Origin: Cellvibrio sp. pealriver
GTDB taxonomy: Bacteria; Pseudomonadota; Gammaproteobacteria; Pseudomonadales; Cellvibrionaceae
Reading direction: 5' to 3'
DNA: 64,000 nucleotides
Assembly (NCBI RefSeq): GCF_001183545.1
Contig: NZ_KQ236688.1
Coordinates: 2,633,149 to 2,697,148, forward strand
The notes beneath the pieces are model-generated. The model was not told the origin of the DNA, did no database searches, and saw only the letters and a program-made list of their open reading frames with translations. Position numbers and translations under genes: made by a program. Of this stretch, positions 9,273 to 17,551 are shown piece after piece (positions within the stretch are counted from its first letter, which is position 1; each line of letters starts with the position of its first letter).

Positions 9273-9380
9273 TCAACAAACCGCGAAAACCTCGCGCGGC
9301 GTAATATGGACAACGATACCTATTTTTTCAAAACGGGCGTGCAATGCCTGGATTAAATCATCGCTTTTCTTGACCCCCAT
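9273..9380 (-). CDS. Small 35-residue protein of unknown function
   Basis: An ATG at 9380 is preceded by a full AAAGGAG ribosome binding site with six bases of spacing, better than that of either neighbour. The product (MGVKKSDDLIQALH at its start, REVFAVC at its end) is soluble and mildly amphipathic, with one terminal cysteine and no signal peptide. It sits 28 bp after the antiporter stop and 9 bp before the deacetylase. The evidence that it is translated is the ribosome binding site and the tight packing. It could instead be a leader peptide for the deacetylase gene. No family was recognised. Confidence 0.5.
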   Translation of the reverse strand: MGVKKSDDLIQALHARFEKIGIVVHITPREVFAVC

Positions 9381-9408
9381 TGCTAGCTCCTTTACACATT
9401 GTGCGAAA

Positions 9409-11211
9409 TCACAATTGAATATCTTTGCTGAATAAGTCTTGCAACTCTTTACGGCTTTGTTTAACAAGCAATGCCAATTGTTTAGGGTCTTTACTGATGG
9501 CAATTGCTGCATGCAAAAGGCCTTGATCGTGCTCGCGGAAAATATCGATAGCACGCTGTGACTGACCTTCGGTGTAGCCAACCTCGGTTAGGGTGCGCAC
9601 TGCAGCGCTGAGGCTGGATTCGTAAATTTCACGGATGGGATTTTCCACACCCAGCTCGGCCAATTGATAGGCATGCGCCCGGTCACGTGCACGAACAATC
9701 AGTGTTATGTGAGGAAAATGTGTTTTTACCAAGCGCGTAATGGCAAGCGAGGCTTCAACATTAACTAATGCAATCACCAACACCTTGGCCTCACGAATGC
9801 CCGCGGCTTCCAATAATTCAATGCGAGTGGCATCGCCGTAATAACTTTTTACACCATAATTTTTTAAAAATTCAATGTGATCAGGGTTTTTATCCAGTGC
9901 ATTAAAGGGAATATTACTGGCAGTCAGAATGCGGCCAATAATTTGTCCAAAGCGGCCGAACCCTGCAATGATAACTTCAGCTTTATGAGCCTCCGGTTCA
10001 TCCAACTCTTGTAAAGAATGCTCTGCTTGTTTGGCCTCTTCACGTGCCTTTTCCTGAAGCGTGCGTTTGCGTGTAATCAGTTCATGCAAAATCACCAGCG
10101 GACTGGTTAAGGCCATTGAAATACCGACGACCAGTACAACGTAACTGGCAATATCTTTCGGAATAAATGTAGATTGCTCTGCCGTAGCCATCACCACAAA
10201 CGCAAACTCACCACCTTGCGCCAGCATCAAACCAATCAATATGCCTTCTTTAAATGGGTATTTGCGAATGCGCAAAATCACTGTGATCACCGCAATTTTT
10301 ATCAGCATCAATGCAAGGGCAAGCGCAAGGATCAATACCGGCTCTGCAAATAGCAGGCGTAAATTCAGCGACATTCCTACCGCAATAAAAAATAAACCTA
10401 AGAGCAACCCTTTAAAAGGTTCGATATCCGCAGCCAATTGATGACGGAAAGTAGATTGCGCCAATAACATGCCAGCTAGAAATGCGCCCATGCTCATGGA
10501 AAAACCAACCAGTTGCATAAGGTAAGCAACGCTTAGCACAATTAACAAACCGGCAGCAGTCAAAATTTCGCGGCTACCGTATTTGGCAACCACTTGTAAT
10601 AACGGATTAAAAATCCGTGCCCCTGCTAATAATAAAAACGCTACGGTACACAGCCCCAACCACCAAGGCACATGCGTATCTGCATTAGCGGCAGGAGACC
10701 AACTTGCCAACAATAATAAGATGGGAATGACGGCAAGATCTTGCATTAATAAAATCGAAAAACCTTTTCGCCCAATCGGCAAACCCATGATTTTATGTTC
10801 TTCCATTAACGGCACTGCAAACGCAGTTGATGAGAGCGCAAGCGCGAGGCCGATCATAAACCCTTGTTGCCAACCCACATCCAAAAACAATGCGAATAGC
10901 CCGGTTATGATGGCTGCCGTCACTAACATTTGCGAGCCGCCCAACAAGCCAACATCGAAGCGCATCTTCCATAATTGCTGTGGATTTAATTCAAGGCCGA
11001 TCACGAATAACAGCAACACCACACCGAGTTCGGAAAATTGGAAAGTCGCCTCAGGTGAGTAAATGAGCCCCAATTCATAGGGGCCAATAATCGCGCCCGC
11101 GACCAAATAACCCAGTATCGCCCCCAACCCCAAGCGACGAAATAACGGCACCGCAATAGTCGCGGCCAACAAATAATAAATGGCATGTAGTAAGGTTTCG
11201 TGGTGTTCCAT
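9409..11211 (-). CDS. CPA2-family cation:proton antiporter, Kef type
   Basis: A 600-residue inner-membrane protein. The first 390 residues form a Na+/H+ exchanger-type domain with about twelve helices, including LGAILGYLVAGAIIGP and the SSTAFAVPLMEE core segment. A cytoplasmic RCK/TrkA-N domain follows from about residue 410, with the Rossmann motif GFGRFGQIIG. This layout matches KefB/KefC-type K+ efflux antiporters. The start was placed at the ATG at 11211, with GAAGG nine bases upstream, rather than the TTG three codons earlier. No KefF/KefG-type quinone reductase gene is adjacent, so glutathione-adduct gating is unproven. The C-terminal KefC activation tail was not identified. Confidence 0.88.
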   Translation of the reverse strand: MEHHETLLHAIYYLLAATIAVPLFRRLGLGAILGYLVAGAIIGPYELGLIYSPEATFQFSELGVVLLLFVIGLELNPQQLWKMRFDVGLLGGSQMLVTAAIITGLFALFLDVGWQQGFMIGLALALSSTAFAVPLMEEHKIMGLPIGRKGFSILLMQDLAVIPILLLLASWSPAANADTHVPWWLGLCTVAFLLLAGARIFNPLLQVVAKYGSREILTAAGLLIVLSVAYLMQLVGFSMSMGAFLAGMLLAQSTFRHQLAADIEPFKGLLLGLFFIAVGMSLNLRLLFAEPVLILALALALMLIKIAVITVILRIRKYPFKEGILIGLMLAQGGEFAFVVMATAEQSTFIPKDIASYVVLVVGISMALTSPLVILHELITRKRTLQEKAREEAKQAEHSLQELDEPEAHKAEVIIAGFGRFGQIIGRILTASNIPFNALDKNPDHIEFLKNYGVKSYYGDATRIELLEAAGIREAKVLVIALVNVEASLAITRLVKTHFPHITLIVRARDRAHAYQLAELGVENPIREIYESSLSAAVRTLTEVGYTEGQSQRAIDIFREHDQGLLHAAIAISKDPKQLALLVKQSRKELQDLFSKDIQL

Positions 11212-11332
11212 GGGGAGCAACCTTCAAGAATATGGAAATGGATGTGACAACAACCGTATTGCACGGCTAAGCCATTGACTATAAAACAGTTTTTATACAA
11301 CACAAAGAAAACCATTATTTTTTTATTGCTGC

Positions 11333-11359
11333 TGTCGATTTTTATTCGGCTCAAGCGAC
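11333..11359 (+). promoter_or_regulatory. ECF42-type promoter for the DUF1428-VOC-DGPF operon
   Basis: TGTCGA is followed by 17 bases and CGAC, ending 34 bp before the DUF1428 start codon. This fits the ECF42 promoter consensus as remembered for that group, and an almost identical site lies at 8538-8564. The operon it would drive encodes a DGPF protein, the usual genomic partner of ECF42. Confidence 0.7.
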
Positions 11360-11393
11360 TATTTGATAGTAATTAAAAAACAGGAGATTGATG

Positions 11394-11759
11394 ATGACTC
11401 ACTATGTAGATGGTTTTTTACTGCCTATCGCACCTGAAAAACTTCAGGAATATCAAAAAATGGCTAACCAAGCCGGTGCTGTTTGGAAAGAGCATGGTGC
11501 CATCGCTTATTGGGAATGCGTTGGCGATGACCTGGACATTCAGGATATGACCTCTTTCCGCACCGCTGCGGGCTGCAAAGATAATGAAACGGTGGTAATC
11601 GCCTGGATCATTTATCCTTCACGCGAAGAGCGCGACCGCATTAATGCGTTAGTGATGGCAGACCCACGCCTGAAAGATATGTGCGACGAAAACAATCCTC
11701 CATTTGATTTTAAACGCATGGCTTACGGTGGATTTAAATCCATTGTGTGTCACCAATAA
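11394..11759 (+). CDS. DUF1428 family protein
   Basis: A 121-residue protein matching the DUF1428 family, which has a dimeric alpha/beta barrel-like fold. The recognisable parts are MTHYVDGFLLPI at the start, VWKEHGAIAYWECVGDD at about 30-46, and the YPSREERD segment followed by RMAYGGF near the end. Function is unknown. AGGAG lies seven bases before the ATG at 11394; an ATG directly before it (11391) would be only four bases away. It is the first gene after the ECF42-type promoter and is followed 22 bp later by the VOC gene, so it heads the operon. These genes are typical ECF42 companions. Confidence 0.85.
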   Translation: MTHYVDGFLLPIAPEKLQEYQKMANQAGAVWKEHGAIAYWECVGDDLDIQDMTSFRTAAGCKDNETVVIAWIIYPSREERDRINALVMADPRLKDMCDENNPPFDFKRMAYGGFKSIVCHQ

Positions 11760-11781
11760 TTTACATTCCAAGGAACGTATT

Positions 11782-12189
11782 ATGCCAACACAAGTATTTA
11801 TTAACCTTCCGGTCAAAGATCTGGAAAAATCCAAAGCCTTTTTCGCACAGTTGGGCTACACCTTTAATGCGCAATTCACCAACGAAAACGCTGCCTGCAT
11901 GGTGATTAGCGATACTATTTATTCCATGCTATTGACCGAACCCTTTTTCCAAGGCTTTACACATAAAACAATTGCTGATGCACATACCACAAAAGAAGTG
12001 TTGATTTGCCTCTCATGTGAAAGCCGCGCACAGGTGGATGAAATGGTAAAAAAAGCCGTCGCTGCCGGAGGCAAAGCCGCACCTGCCGAGCCAATTGACC
12101 ACGGTTTTATGTACTACCACGGCTTTGAAGATCTGGACGGCCATAACTGGGAAATTATGTTTATGGACCCAGCTCATGTTCAAAATTAA
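11782..12189 (+). CDS. VOC-superfamily (glyoxalase/bleomycin-resistance fold) protein
   Basis: A 135-residue protein of the vicinal oxygen chelate superfamily. The N-terminal FINLPVKDLEKSKAFFAQLGY and the C-terminal YYHGFEDLDGHNWEIMFMDP are the hallmarks of the PhnB/glyoxalase-like group. The C-terminal Glu in HNWEIMF is a usual metal ligand. AAGGAA lies six bases before the ATG. It is the second gene of the putative ECF42-driven operon. Members act as lyases, dioxygenases or binding proteins, so the reaction cannot be inferred. Confidence 0.87.
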   Translation: MPTQVFINLPVKDLEKSKAFFAQLGYTFNAQFTNENAACMVISDTIYSMLLTEPFFQGFTHKTIADAHTTKEVLICLSCESRAQVDEMVKKAVAAGGKAAPAEPIDHGFMYYHGFEDLDGHNWEIMFMDPAHVQN

Positions 12190-12297
12190 AACCTGTGCAA
12201 CCAATAACATTTAGCCACTTTTAAACGTTACAACGTGCCATTAATACTGCCCAAGAACAGCGTTAATGGTTCCCACCCTTTAGCAGCGAGCAACGCA

Positions 12298-12681
12298 ATG
12301 AAATATCTATGTATGGTTTATTACGATGAAAACATCATCAACAATATGACATCCAATGAATGGAAATCATTAAATGCCGAGTGCGAGGCATGTGGTCAAA
12401 GTTTGCGTGACTCAGGAAAAATGATTGGGGGCAATGCACTGCACTCTACGACAACGGCCACCAGCTTGCGCATTCGCGACGGCAAGCCGCTGATTACTGA
12501 TGGCCCTTTTGCCGAAACCAAAGAGCAACTGGCTGGATTTTATTTATTGGATGCGCGCGATTTAAATGAAGCCATACAGCTCGCGAGTAAAATTCCACCG
12601 GCTCGTATTGGCACCATTGAAATCCGCCCCATCCGCGAATTGGATTCCACAAAAGATGAACGCAACCAACACATTGCCTGA
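12298..12681 (+). CDS. DGPF/YCII-family protein
   Basis: A 127-residue protein with the motif that gives the DGPF family its name at residues 68-71, in ITDGPFAETKE, followed by GFYLLDARDLNEA. These YCII-related ferredoxin-like proteins are the best-known genomic partners of ECF41 and ECF42 sigma factors. Their biochemical role is unsettled. The start at 12298 was chosen because MKYLCMVYYDE is the usual N-terminus of the family; the open frame extends upstream without a good start. It lies 108 bp after the VOC gene and overlaps the next gene by 26 bp. Confidence 0.88.
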   Translation: MKYLCMVYYDENIINNMTSNEWKSLNAECEACGQSLRDSGKMIGGNALHSTTTATSLRIRDGKPLITDGPFAETKEQLAGFYLLDARDLNEAIQLASKIPPARIGTIEIRPIRELDSTKDERNQHIA

Positions 12682-13171
12682 CACCAGCACAAGCGTTTCA
12701 CAGCCACGCATTGAACATGCAGGCCCATTGCTGATTGCGGGCTTTCGTGAACCATTGGATGAGCATGCACAGCAAAAAATTCCACAACTGTGGCAACGTT
12801 TAGTCGCCAACTGGGATCAAATTCCACAGCGAATGCCGCCACCCGATTATGGTTTATGTATTCATCTAAAAAACCATGAATATTATTACATGGCAGGTGT
12901 AGCAGTATGGGATTTTGACGAACTACCCACAATATTCAGTCCGTTTATTATTCCCTCACAGAGGTATGCCGCATTTGCGCACCAAGGTAACGTCAAGGAT
13001 ATTTGCACTACGATTGATTTAGCATTTGACCAATGGCTACCGCAATCAGGTTACCGACACGCGACAGCCACGGAAAACAGTTTGCATTTTTTTGAACGCT
13101 ACGGCGAAAAATTCGATCCGCAAACTGGAGAGGGCGATATAGAAATATGGATACCGATTACGGAACGTTAA
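12656..13171 (+). CDS. GyrI-like small-molecule-binding domain protein
   Basis: A 171-residue protein resembling the effector-binding domain of AraC-type regulators and GyrI (SOUL/BRE-N fold). Recognisable elements are the first strand GPLLIAGF, the loop IPQLWQRLVANWDQIP, the YYYMAGVAVWDFDELP core and the final GEGDIEIWIPI strand. It has no DNA-binding domain. The start at 12656 overlaps the end of the DGPF gene by 26 bases, suggesting translational coupling as the last gene of the operon; the ribosome binding site is weak. Its 3' end overlaps the convergent esterase gene by 14 bp. Proteins of this type bind or hydrolyse small hydrophobic compounds, which would suit a detoxification or sensing role. 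Confidence 0.8.
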   Translation: MNATNTLPDTSTSVSQPRIEHAGPLLIAGFREPLDEHAQQKIPQLWQRLVANWDQIPQRMPPPDYGLCIHLKNHEYYYMAGVAVWDFDELPTIFSPFIIPSQRYAAFAHQGNVKDICTTIDLAFDQWLPQSGYRHATATENSLHFFERYGEKFDPQTGEGDIEIWIPITER

Positions 13172-14915
13172 TCCATACCTCGCTGTTTTTAAAATGTTGA
13201 TCCAACGGGCCGCTAAACCAGCGGCCATTCAATACCTGCTGAATAAGTATCTGCTTGTGTTGTGCAGGAAGCGTTTTATCTGCCTCTATATCCGCAATAA
13301 TTTGTTGATAGCTCCTGCCCGCTTGTTGCATTGAAATCAGTGCGCGTGATTGGTCTGCAGTGAATGACAAATACTGAAAATGGTTATCTGCATCTTGCAA
13401 TGGTTCCCATTTAACCAACCCCTCAGCATTGGGGTTACCCGTCCATAAAAATTGTTTTACATAGTGGGTAAACACCTGTGCTAGCAGCTGCGCGCCTTGC
13501 GTTTGTAACGCAGCTTTAAAATGGGTTGCTGTTTCTTTTATTTCACCCGTCAAAAACGGCAGCCACACACCGTGATAGGCGCCAAATAATAGCGCAGCAT
13601 TGCCTGCGACTGCAGGATCTGAGCCCCAGCTAAATTCAACGATATAAATGGGTGTCTGATACGCTGGCAACATGACTTGAGCAGGTGCTTGCGCATTAAA
13701 CAGTGCATAGAGCTCACTGCCATAGTGTTTGGCAAATGCAAATTCTTTTGCTGTTGATGAATTATTGGTGAGCGTTTCTTTAGGGCGATTTATAAAATGC
13801 TTATCCCAATACGCAAATAATGAAAATTCTTGTGAACCGGTAAATAAAATAACAGGCACTTGATTGTAGTGATCAGAATGAAAACCTTTTTTAGGCAGAA
13901 CGTGTCCATCGTTAAACAAATGCGGAAATACGGACATGCGAATTCCTGCATTGGTCATGAGCTGTGATAAACGCTCTGCAGAAACCGTGTTCAAATAATT
14001 GCGCACATCACTGCTTTTACTTAGCAGCCATGCGGTTGCAGATGGCTCATCTTTTTTAACACCGTCCTCTACCACAAGTGGTGCAATAGCGCGCGCGATA
14101 ATCGGTGTACTTGCATCGTAATCGGCCATGGTCATTCCACCGCTAAATGAAATGGCCTGCTGGAATTGGCCTTGAAATAAAGGTGAAACGAGTATGGCCA
14201 TCACATCGCGCCCGCCGGCGGAAAATCCCGCTAGTGTGATATTGTCCGGATTGCCGCCAAATTGCCGGATGTTATGCCTGACCCACTGCAGCGCCTGATG
14301 AATATCCAACAATCCAAAATTGCCCGATGCTTCCTGCGCGTTTTCGCTGCGCAATGCAGGAAGGTTATTAAAGCCCAACACCCCCACACGATAATTAATC
14401 GATACCACCACCGCATTGGCATTAACCACCAATTGCTCTGGATTTATCTCACCGCTATCACCCATCTGGTTATTACCACCGTGGATATAAAACATCACCG
14501 GCAGTTGGGTTTTATGGGTGTTGGGGCGATAAATATCCAACGTCAAACAATCTTCACGGCCTAAAAATTGCCCCGCTTTTATTTGTGGGCAAATGCTGCT
14601 TGGCTGATTGGCATTGAAGGTATTTGCCCATGGTTGCACTGGTTTTGGCGCGCGCCACCGCAATTCGTTAAGCGGCGCTTGTGCGTAGGGGATTGCCTTC
14701 CAAACCAGTGTGGCATTTTGGTTGGCAACATACCCCTTCACTTTGCCTGAATGCGTTTGCTGGATAACACCTTGGCGATAATCCAATATCCTGGTATCAG
14801 CATACGCAAGGTTTATAAAAAAGAATGACACCAATACAACAACTGACTTGCCCATTAATTTTCGTACTGACTGATGCTTAATGTGACCCAACAATTTTTT
14901 ACTCCACGCATTCAT
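13158..14915 (-). CDS. Secreted type-B carboxylesterase
   Basis: A 585-residue alpha/beta hydrolase of the carboxylesterase/lipase type-B family. A hydrophobic segment at about residues 23-38 ends in AYA and looks like a signal peptide or anchor. The oxyanion-hole HGG is at 145-147 and the nucleophile Ser232 sits in GFSAG. A likely acid residue lies in TGSQEFS, and the catalytic His in GAYHGVWLPF. The start at 14915 gives 20 residues before the hydrophobic segment; the ATG at 14855 would give a more ordinary signal peptide, and neither has a clear ribosome binding site. It is monocistronic, with a terminator just upstream that belongs to the preceding gene. Substrate unknown; acetylated or feruloylated glycans are possible in this kind of organism. 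Confidence 0.88.
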   Translation of the reverse strand: MNAWSKKLLGHIKHQSVRKLMGKSVVVLVSFFFINLAYADTRILDYRQGVIQQTHSGKVKGYVANQNATLVWKAIPYAQAPLNELRWRAPKPVQPWANTFNANQPSSICPQIKAGQFLGREDCLTLDIYRPNTHKTQLPVMFYIHGGNNQMGDSGEINPEQLVVNANAVVVSINYRVGVLGFNNLPALRSENAQEASGNFGLLDIHQALQWVRHNIRQFGGNPDNITLAGFSAGGRDVMAILVSPLFQGQFQQAISFSGGMTMADYDASTPIIARAIAPLVVEDGVKKDEPSATAWLLSKSSDVRNYLNTVSAERLSQLMTNAGIRMSVFPHLFNDGHVLPKKGFHSDHYNQVPVILFTGSQEFSLFAYWDKHFINRPKETLTNNSSTAKEFAFAKHYGSELYALFNAQAPAQVMLPAYQTPIYIVEFSWGSDPAVAGNAALLFGAYHGVWLPFLTGEIKETATHFKAALQTQGAQLLAQVFTHYVKQFLWTGNPNAEGLVKWEPLQDADNHFQYLSFTADQSRALISMQQAGRSYQQIIADIEADKTLPAQHKQILIQQVLNGRWFSGPLDQHFKNSEVWINVP

Positions 14916-14945
14916 TTGACGATTTAATACTTAACCTGCGCAAAT

Positions 14946-14977
14946 AAAAAACGGAGAGGAATTCCTCTCCGTTTTTT
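14946..14977 (-). terminator. Perfect-palindrome terminator after the tubulin-like gene
   Basis: The palindrome ACGGAGAGGAATTCCTCTCCGT is flanked by A and T runs, so it can terminate in both directions. It lies 58 bp past the stop at 15035 and upstream of the esterase start. Confidence 0.85.
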
Positions 14978-15034
14978 ATGGCGATCCGTTTTTCAGGACG
15001 ACTCGGTGCTATAGGGCAATAACAAACCCGACCC

Positions 15035-17236
15035 TTAGCTTTTGGGTTTATCGAGTGACAAAGACGTTGAATTGAGCGAGACAATGCGCGTCTTGCTGAT
15101 TTTATGACGATAAATTTCACGCAAATATTTGATCGCTTTTTTCACGCTGTCACGCGACAGGCGAATATCATTAATAGAGCAGAATTTTTCCGAATCATTA
15201 ATGAGTTCGCGATATTTCTTCTCGTACATCGGCTTGATGGCATACCAGTTAGTATCGAGAATTTTTGCCGGGTTTTCATACTCATTGAGCATTTTATCCA
15301 CCAACGTTTCATCAAACTCATCCGAGCGGATGAAGTCGAGCATGGCGGTATCCAGCTGCTCATCAAAACGATAAGAATCTTTTGCAAAACAGCGCTTGAT
15401 AAAAGCCACAATCAACGTCAGGAAGTCATCGCTCAAACATGGGCTTTTCACGATCAAGGTGGTCAATGAAATATTCGCCGATGCACCGATAACCAACGCA
15501 TAGCGTTTCAAGGTGGTGTTGGGGAAGAGCGCATTCAAATGGGATTTGAGTTTATTCAAATCCATGTAGCTGAGCTTGTAATCTTTGGGCAAAGAAATAA
15601 TCGATACCACTGACGAGCAGTTTTTGAAGAAGTGCAAGTCTTTCAATTCGCTGGCATCGTAGCCTTTTTGCAAATAACGGGCGAGCGCCTCGCGATAGCG
15701 GGTGGATTCAATCGGCAACAAGCTGATTCCTTCAATTGCCTGAGTCACTTTATTAAAGTGCGGCAGATCAATGGAGCGATAGAAAAGGTCATCAATATTC
15801 AACTCGCTGACTTTTTTCACATCGATACCGCGCAACTTATCAACGCCCTGGATTGGCATTGCGGTTGGGATCACCGATTCGGCGTAAGCGACTGCCACAG
15901 GGCCTGCAAGGCTCATAAACAAATCGTTGGCATCAAGACGGATGGTTTCACCAATATCGATACCGGCGCGGCGGAAATAATTTTCGTCGTAATCCGTCGT
16001 CACGGCTTGTGCGGTGAGGATGTTAAAAATTTGCTGGGAGATATATTGGTTGGCGTATTTCTCCATTGCGTTGACATCAATGTGCTGGATAGCGCCTTCA
16101 TCGGTTTCCTCTGCGTAGCGCATGATGTCGTTGGAGATCAGCATCATTGCATTCCAGGGGCGGATGCGGTGCATCACACTCGCTTCGCTGCTGTCTTCAT
16201 TGTCGAAGTTGTAAGAGAAATCCCACTCCTCCGATAAATATTTACACAGCAAACGGCCAGCGTTGATATGCAAGGCTTCTGACATTTCCACACCGTGGTC
16301 GGAAATATTCGGCAGGATACAAATACCGCTGGTAAAAATGGGCTCAAACACAAATGAGTGACCGCGATTTTCCGCGCTTTCAGCTTGCGCACGGGAATCA
16401 AAGGTTTTGCTCATGTAAGCATATTGCTGCGCGAGGCCAAACTCACTCGCCATACCGGAACCGGTACCGCCACCCGCACTGAAAATATAAAAATACAGGC
16501 GCGATTGGTTGGCTTTGATACCGCAGGAATCGATCAAATAGGAATGCACGTGTTTCCAATCAGGATTGGAGAAACGTTGGGTATCTTTATTCAAAATAAT
16601 TTTGGCGAGGTACTGGCCAAGGATAGGCGCATTGCCCGAACCACCGGCATGGACTTCAGACAAATCCATGATTTTCATTTTGGTGTAATCCTTAAGGAAC
16701 CCCGAACGCTCACCTTTGTGTGAAAAACGGATACGCCCTTCGATGTCTTTATCCAGATCGCCCAACATCACCAGAGGTTCAATCAAAAACACCGGCTTGA
16801 GTTGATGTCCGCCCTTTAAATGCAGGCTGCGCTTGATCCAGCGCATAGGCTTGTCTTGTTCGCGGACTTCTTTTTCTTCGCTGTTGAATTCATTGAGATA
16901 AAAGTTGCGCGCGTTATAGACCAGCGACGCAACATCCAGTGCAATGTTGGAACCGCAGCGCCCCAAGCCAATCAGGCACACCGATGGGAATTGTGGCTGC
17001 TTGTAGTTATCGGAATCCTGCTGGTTGGCCAGGTGCGGGTAAACACTGGTGCGCAGGATATCCAGGTTATGCAGAATTTTGCTCAGGTCGCGCTCGGTAA
17101 AATACATGTAGCCACTGCCTGGCATGCCGGGGGCAGTCAAGGTATTGATAACGCCCTCTTCAGGCGGCGCATCCAGAGTGATTAACTCCTCCTGCTCTTG
17201 CGGTTCGGCGGTACGGGAGGATTTGCGAGTGGCCAT
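15035..17236 (-). CDS. Divergent tubulin/FtsZ-superfamily GTPase-like protein, 733 residues
   Basis: This is not FtsZ, which is near 380 residues, but it carries the superfamily landmarks in order. LIGLGRCGSNIALDVA (about 88-103) resembles the first nucleotide-binding loop. FSAGGGTGSGM (252-262) is a perfect match to the tubulin/FtsZ signature loop T4. A helix-7-like stretch with Asn396 is followed by IRLDANDLF (432-440), which aligns with the FtsZ T7 loop INLDFADV and keeps both Asp residues needed for GTP hydrolysis at the subunit interface, though the first Asn is Arg here. Large insertions separate the loops. The first 80 residues are acidic and probably disordered, and the last 250 residues are unassigned. 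No membrane segment or FtsZ C-terminal peptide is seen. Terminators lie on both sides, so it is monocistronic; two L,D-transpeptidases are upstream. It may belong to an FtsZ-like family proposed to act in membrane remodelling, but this is not certain. Confidence 0.82.
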   Translation of the reverse strand: MATRKSSRTAEPQEQEELITLDAPPEEGVINTLTAPGMPGSGYMYFTERDLSKILHNLDILRTSVYPHLANQQDSDNYKQPQFPSVCLIGLGRCGSNIALDVASLVYNARNFYLNEFNSEEKEVREQDKPMRWIKRSLHLKGGHQLKPVFLIEPLVMLGDLDKDIEGRIRFSHKGERSGFLKDYTKMKIMDLSEVHAGGSGNAPILGQYLAKIILNKDTQRFSNPDWKHVHSYLIDSCGIKANQSRLYFYIFSAGGGTGSGMASEFGLAQQYAYMSKTFDSRAQAESAENRGHSFVFEPIFTSGICILPNISDHGVEMSEALHINAGRLLCKYLSEEWDFSYNFDNEDSSEASVMHRIRPWNAMMLISNDIMRYAEETDEGAIQHIDVNAMEKYANQYISQQIFNILTAQAVTTDYDENYFRRAGIDIGETIRLDANDLFMSLAGPVAVAYAESVIPTAMPIQGVDKLRGIDVKKVSELNIDDLFYRSIDLPHFNKVTQAIEGISLLPIESTRYREALARYLQKGYDASELKDLHFFKNCSSVVSIISLPKDYKLSYMDLNKLKSHLNALFPNTTLKRYALVIGASANISLTTLIVKSPCLSDDFLTLIVAFIKRCFAKDSYRFDEQLDTAMLDFIRSDEFDETLVDKMLNEYENPAKILDTNWYAIKPMYEKKYRELINDSEKFCSINDIRLSRDSVKKAIKYLREIYRHKISKTRIVSLNSTSLSLDKPKS

Positions 17237-17551
17237 GTTGGGTTGATCCTTATTGGTCTAAAGCATTTGTTATTGGATCAGGCGGGAACGCCTGGGAGCT
17301 GAACATTTGGCGCGCGCAGGCGCACGCACCACGACTAATGGTCTAAATTCCTATTAACGCTAGCCTTGAGTTGGGATAAATACAACTTTGCGCATTACAA
17401 CAACGCAAAAAAGTTCCCTGAATGGATTAAAAAAGAACCAAAACAGCAATCCCTTGGTACTTTATCGTCACTGCCCTTTGGGGAGCCCAGCAATTAGCCT
17501 TAAAAACTATGGATCCCCGCTAGCGGGGATGACGATTTGGAGCTCAGGTTA
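17237..17551. promoter_or_regulatory. Intergenic region before the tubulin-like gene
   Basis: A 315-bp non-coding stretch holding the start region of the tubulin-like gene and, at its far end, a hairpin repeat (17511-17530) that closes the upstream transpeptidase gene. No small gene or clear operator was seen. Confidence 0.5.
17504..17530 (-). terminator. REP-like hairpin acting as terminator of the L,D-transpeptidase gene
   Basis: The perfect palindrome ATCCCCGCTAGCGGGGAT (17513-17530) lies 21 bp past the stop at 17552. On the minus strand it is followed by CCATAGTTTTTAA, a partial T-run. The form GGATCCCCGC..GCGGGGATGACG resembles dispersed REP-type repeats found across many proteobacterial genomes; only one copy is in this window. 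Confidence 0.6.
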
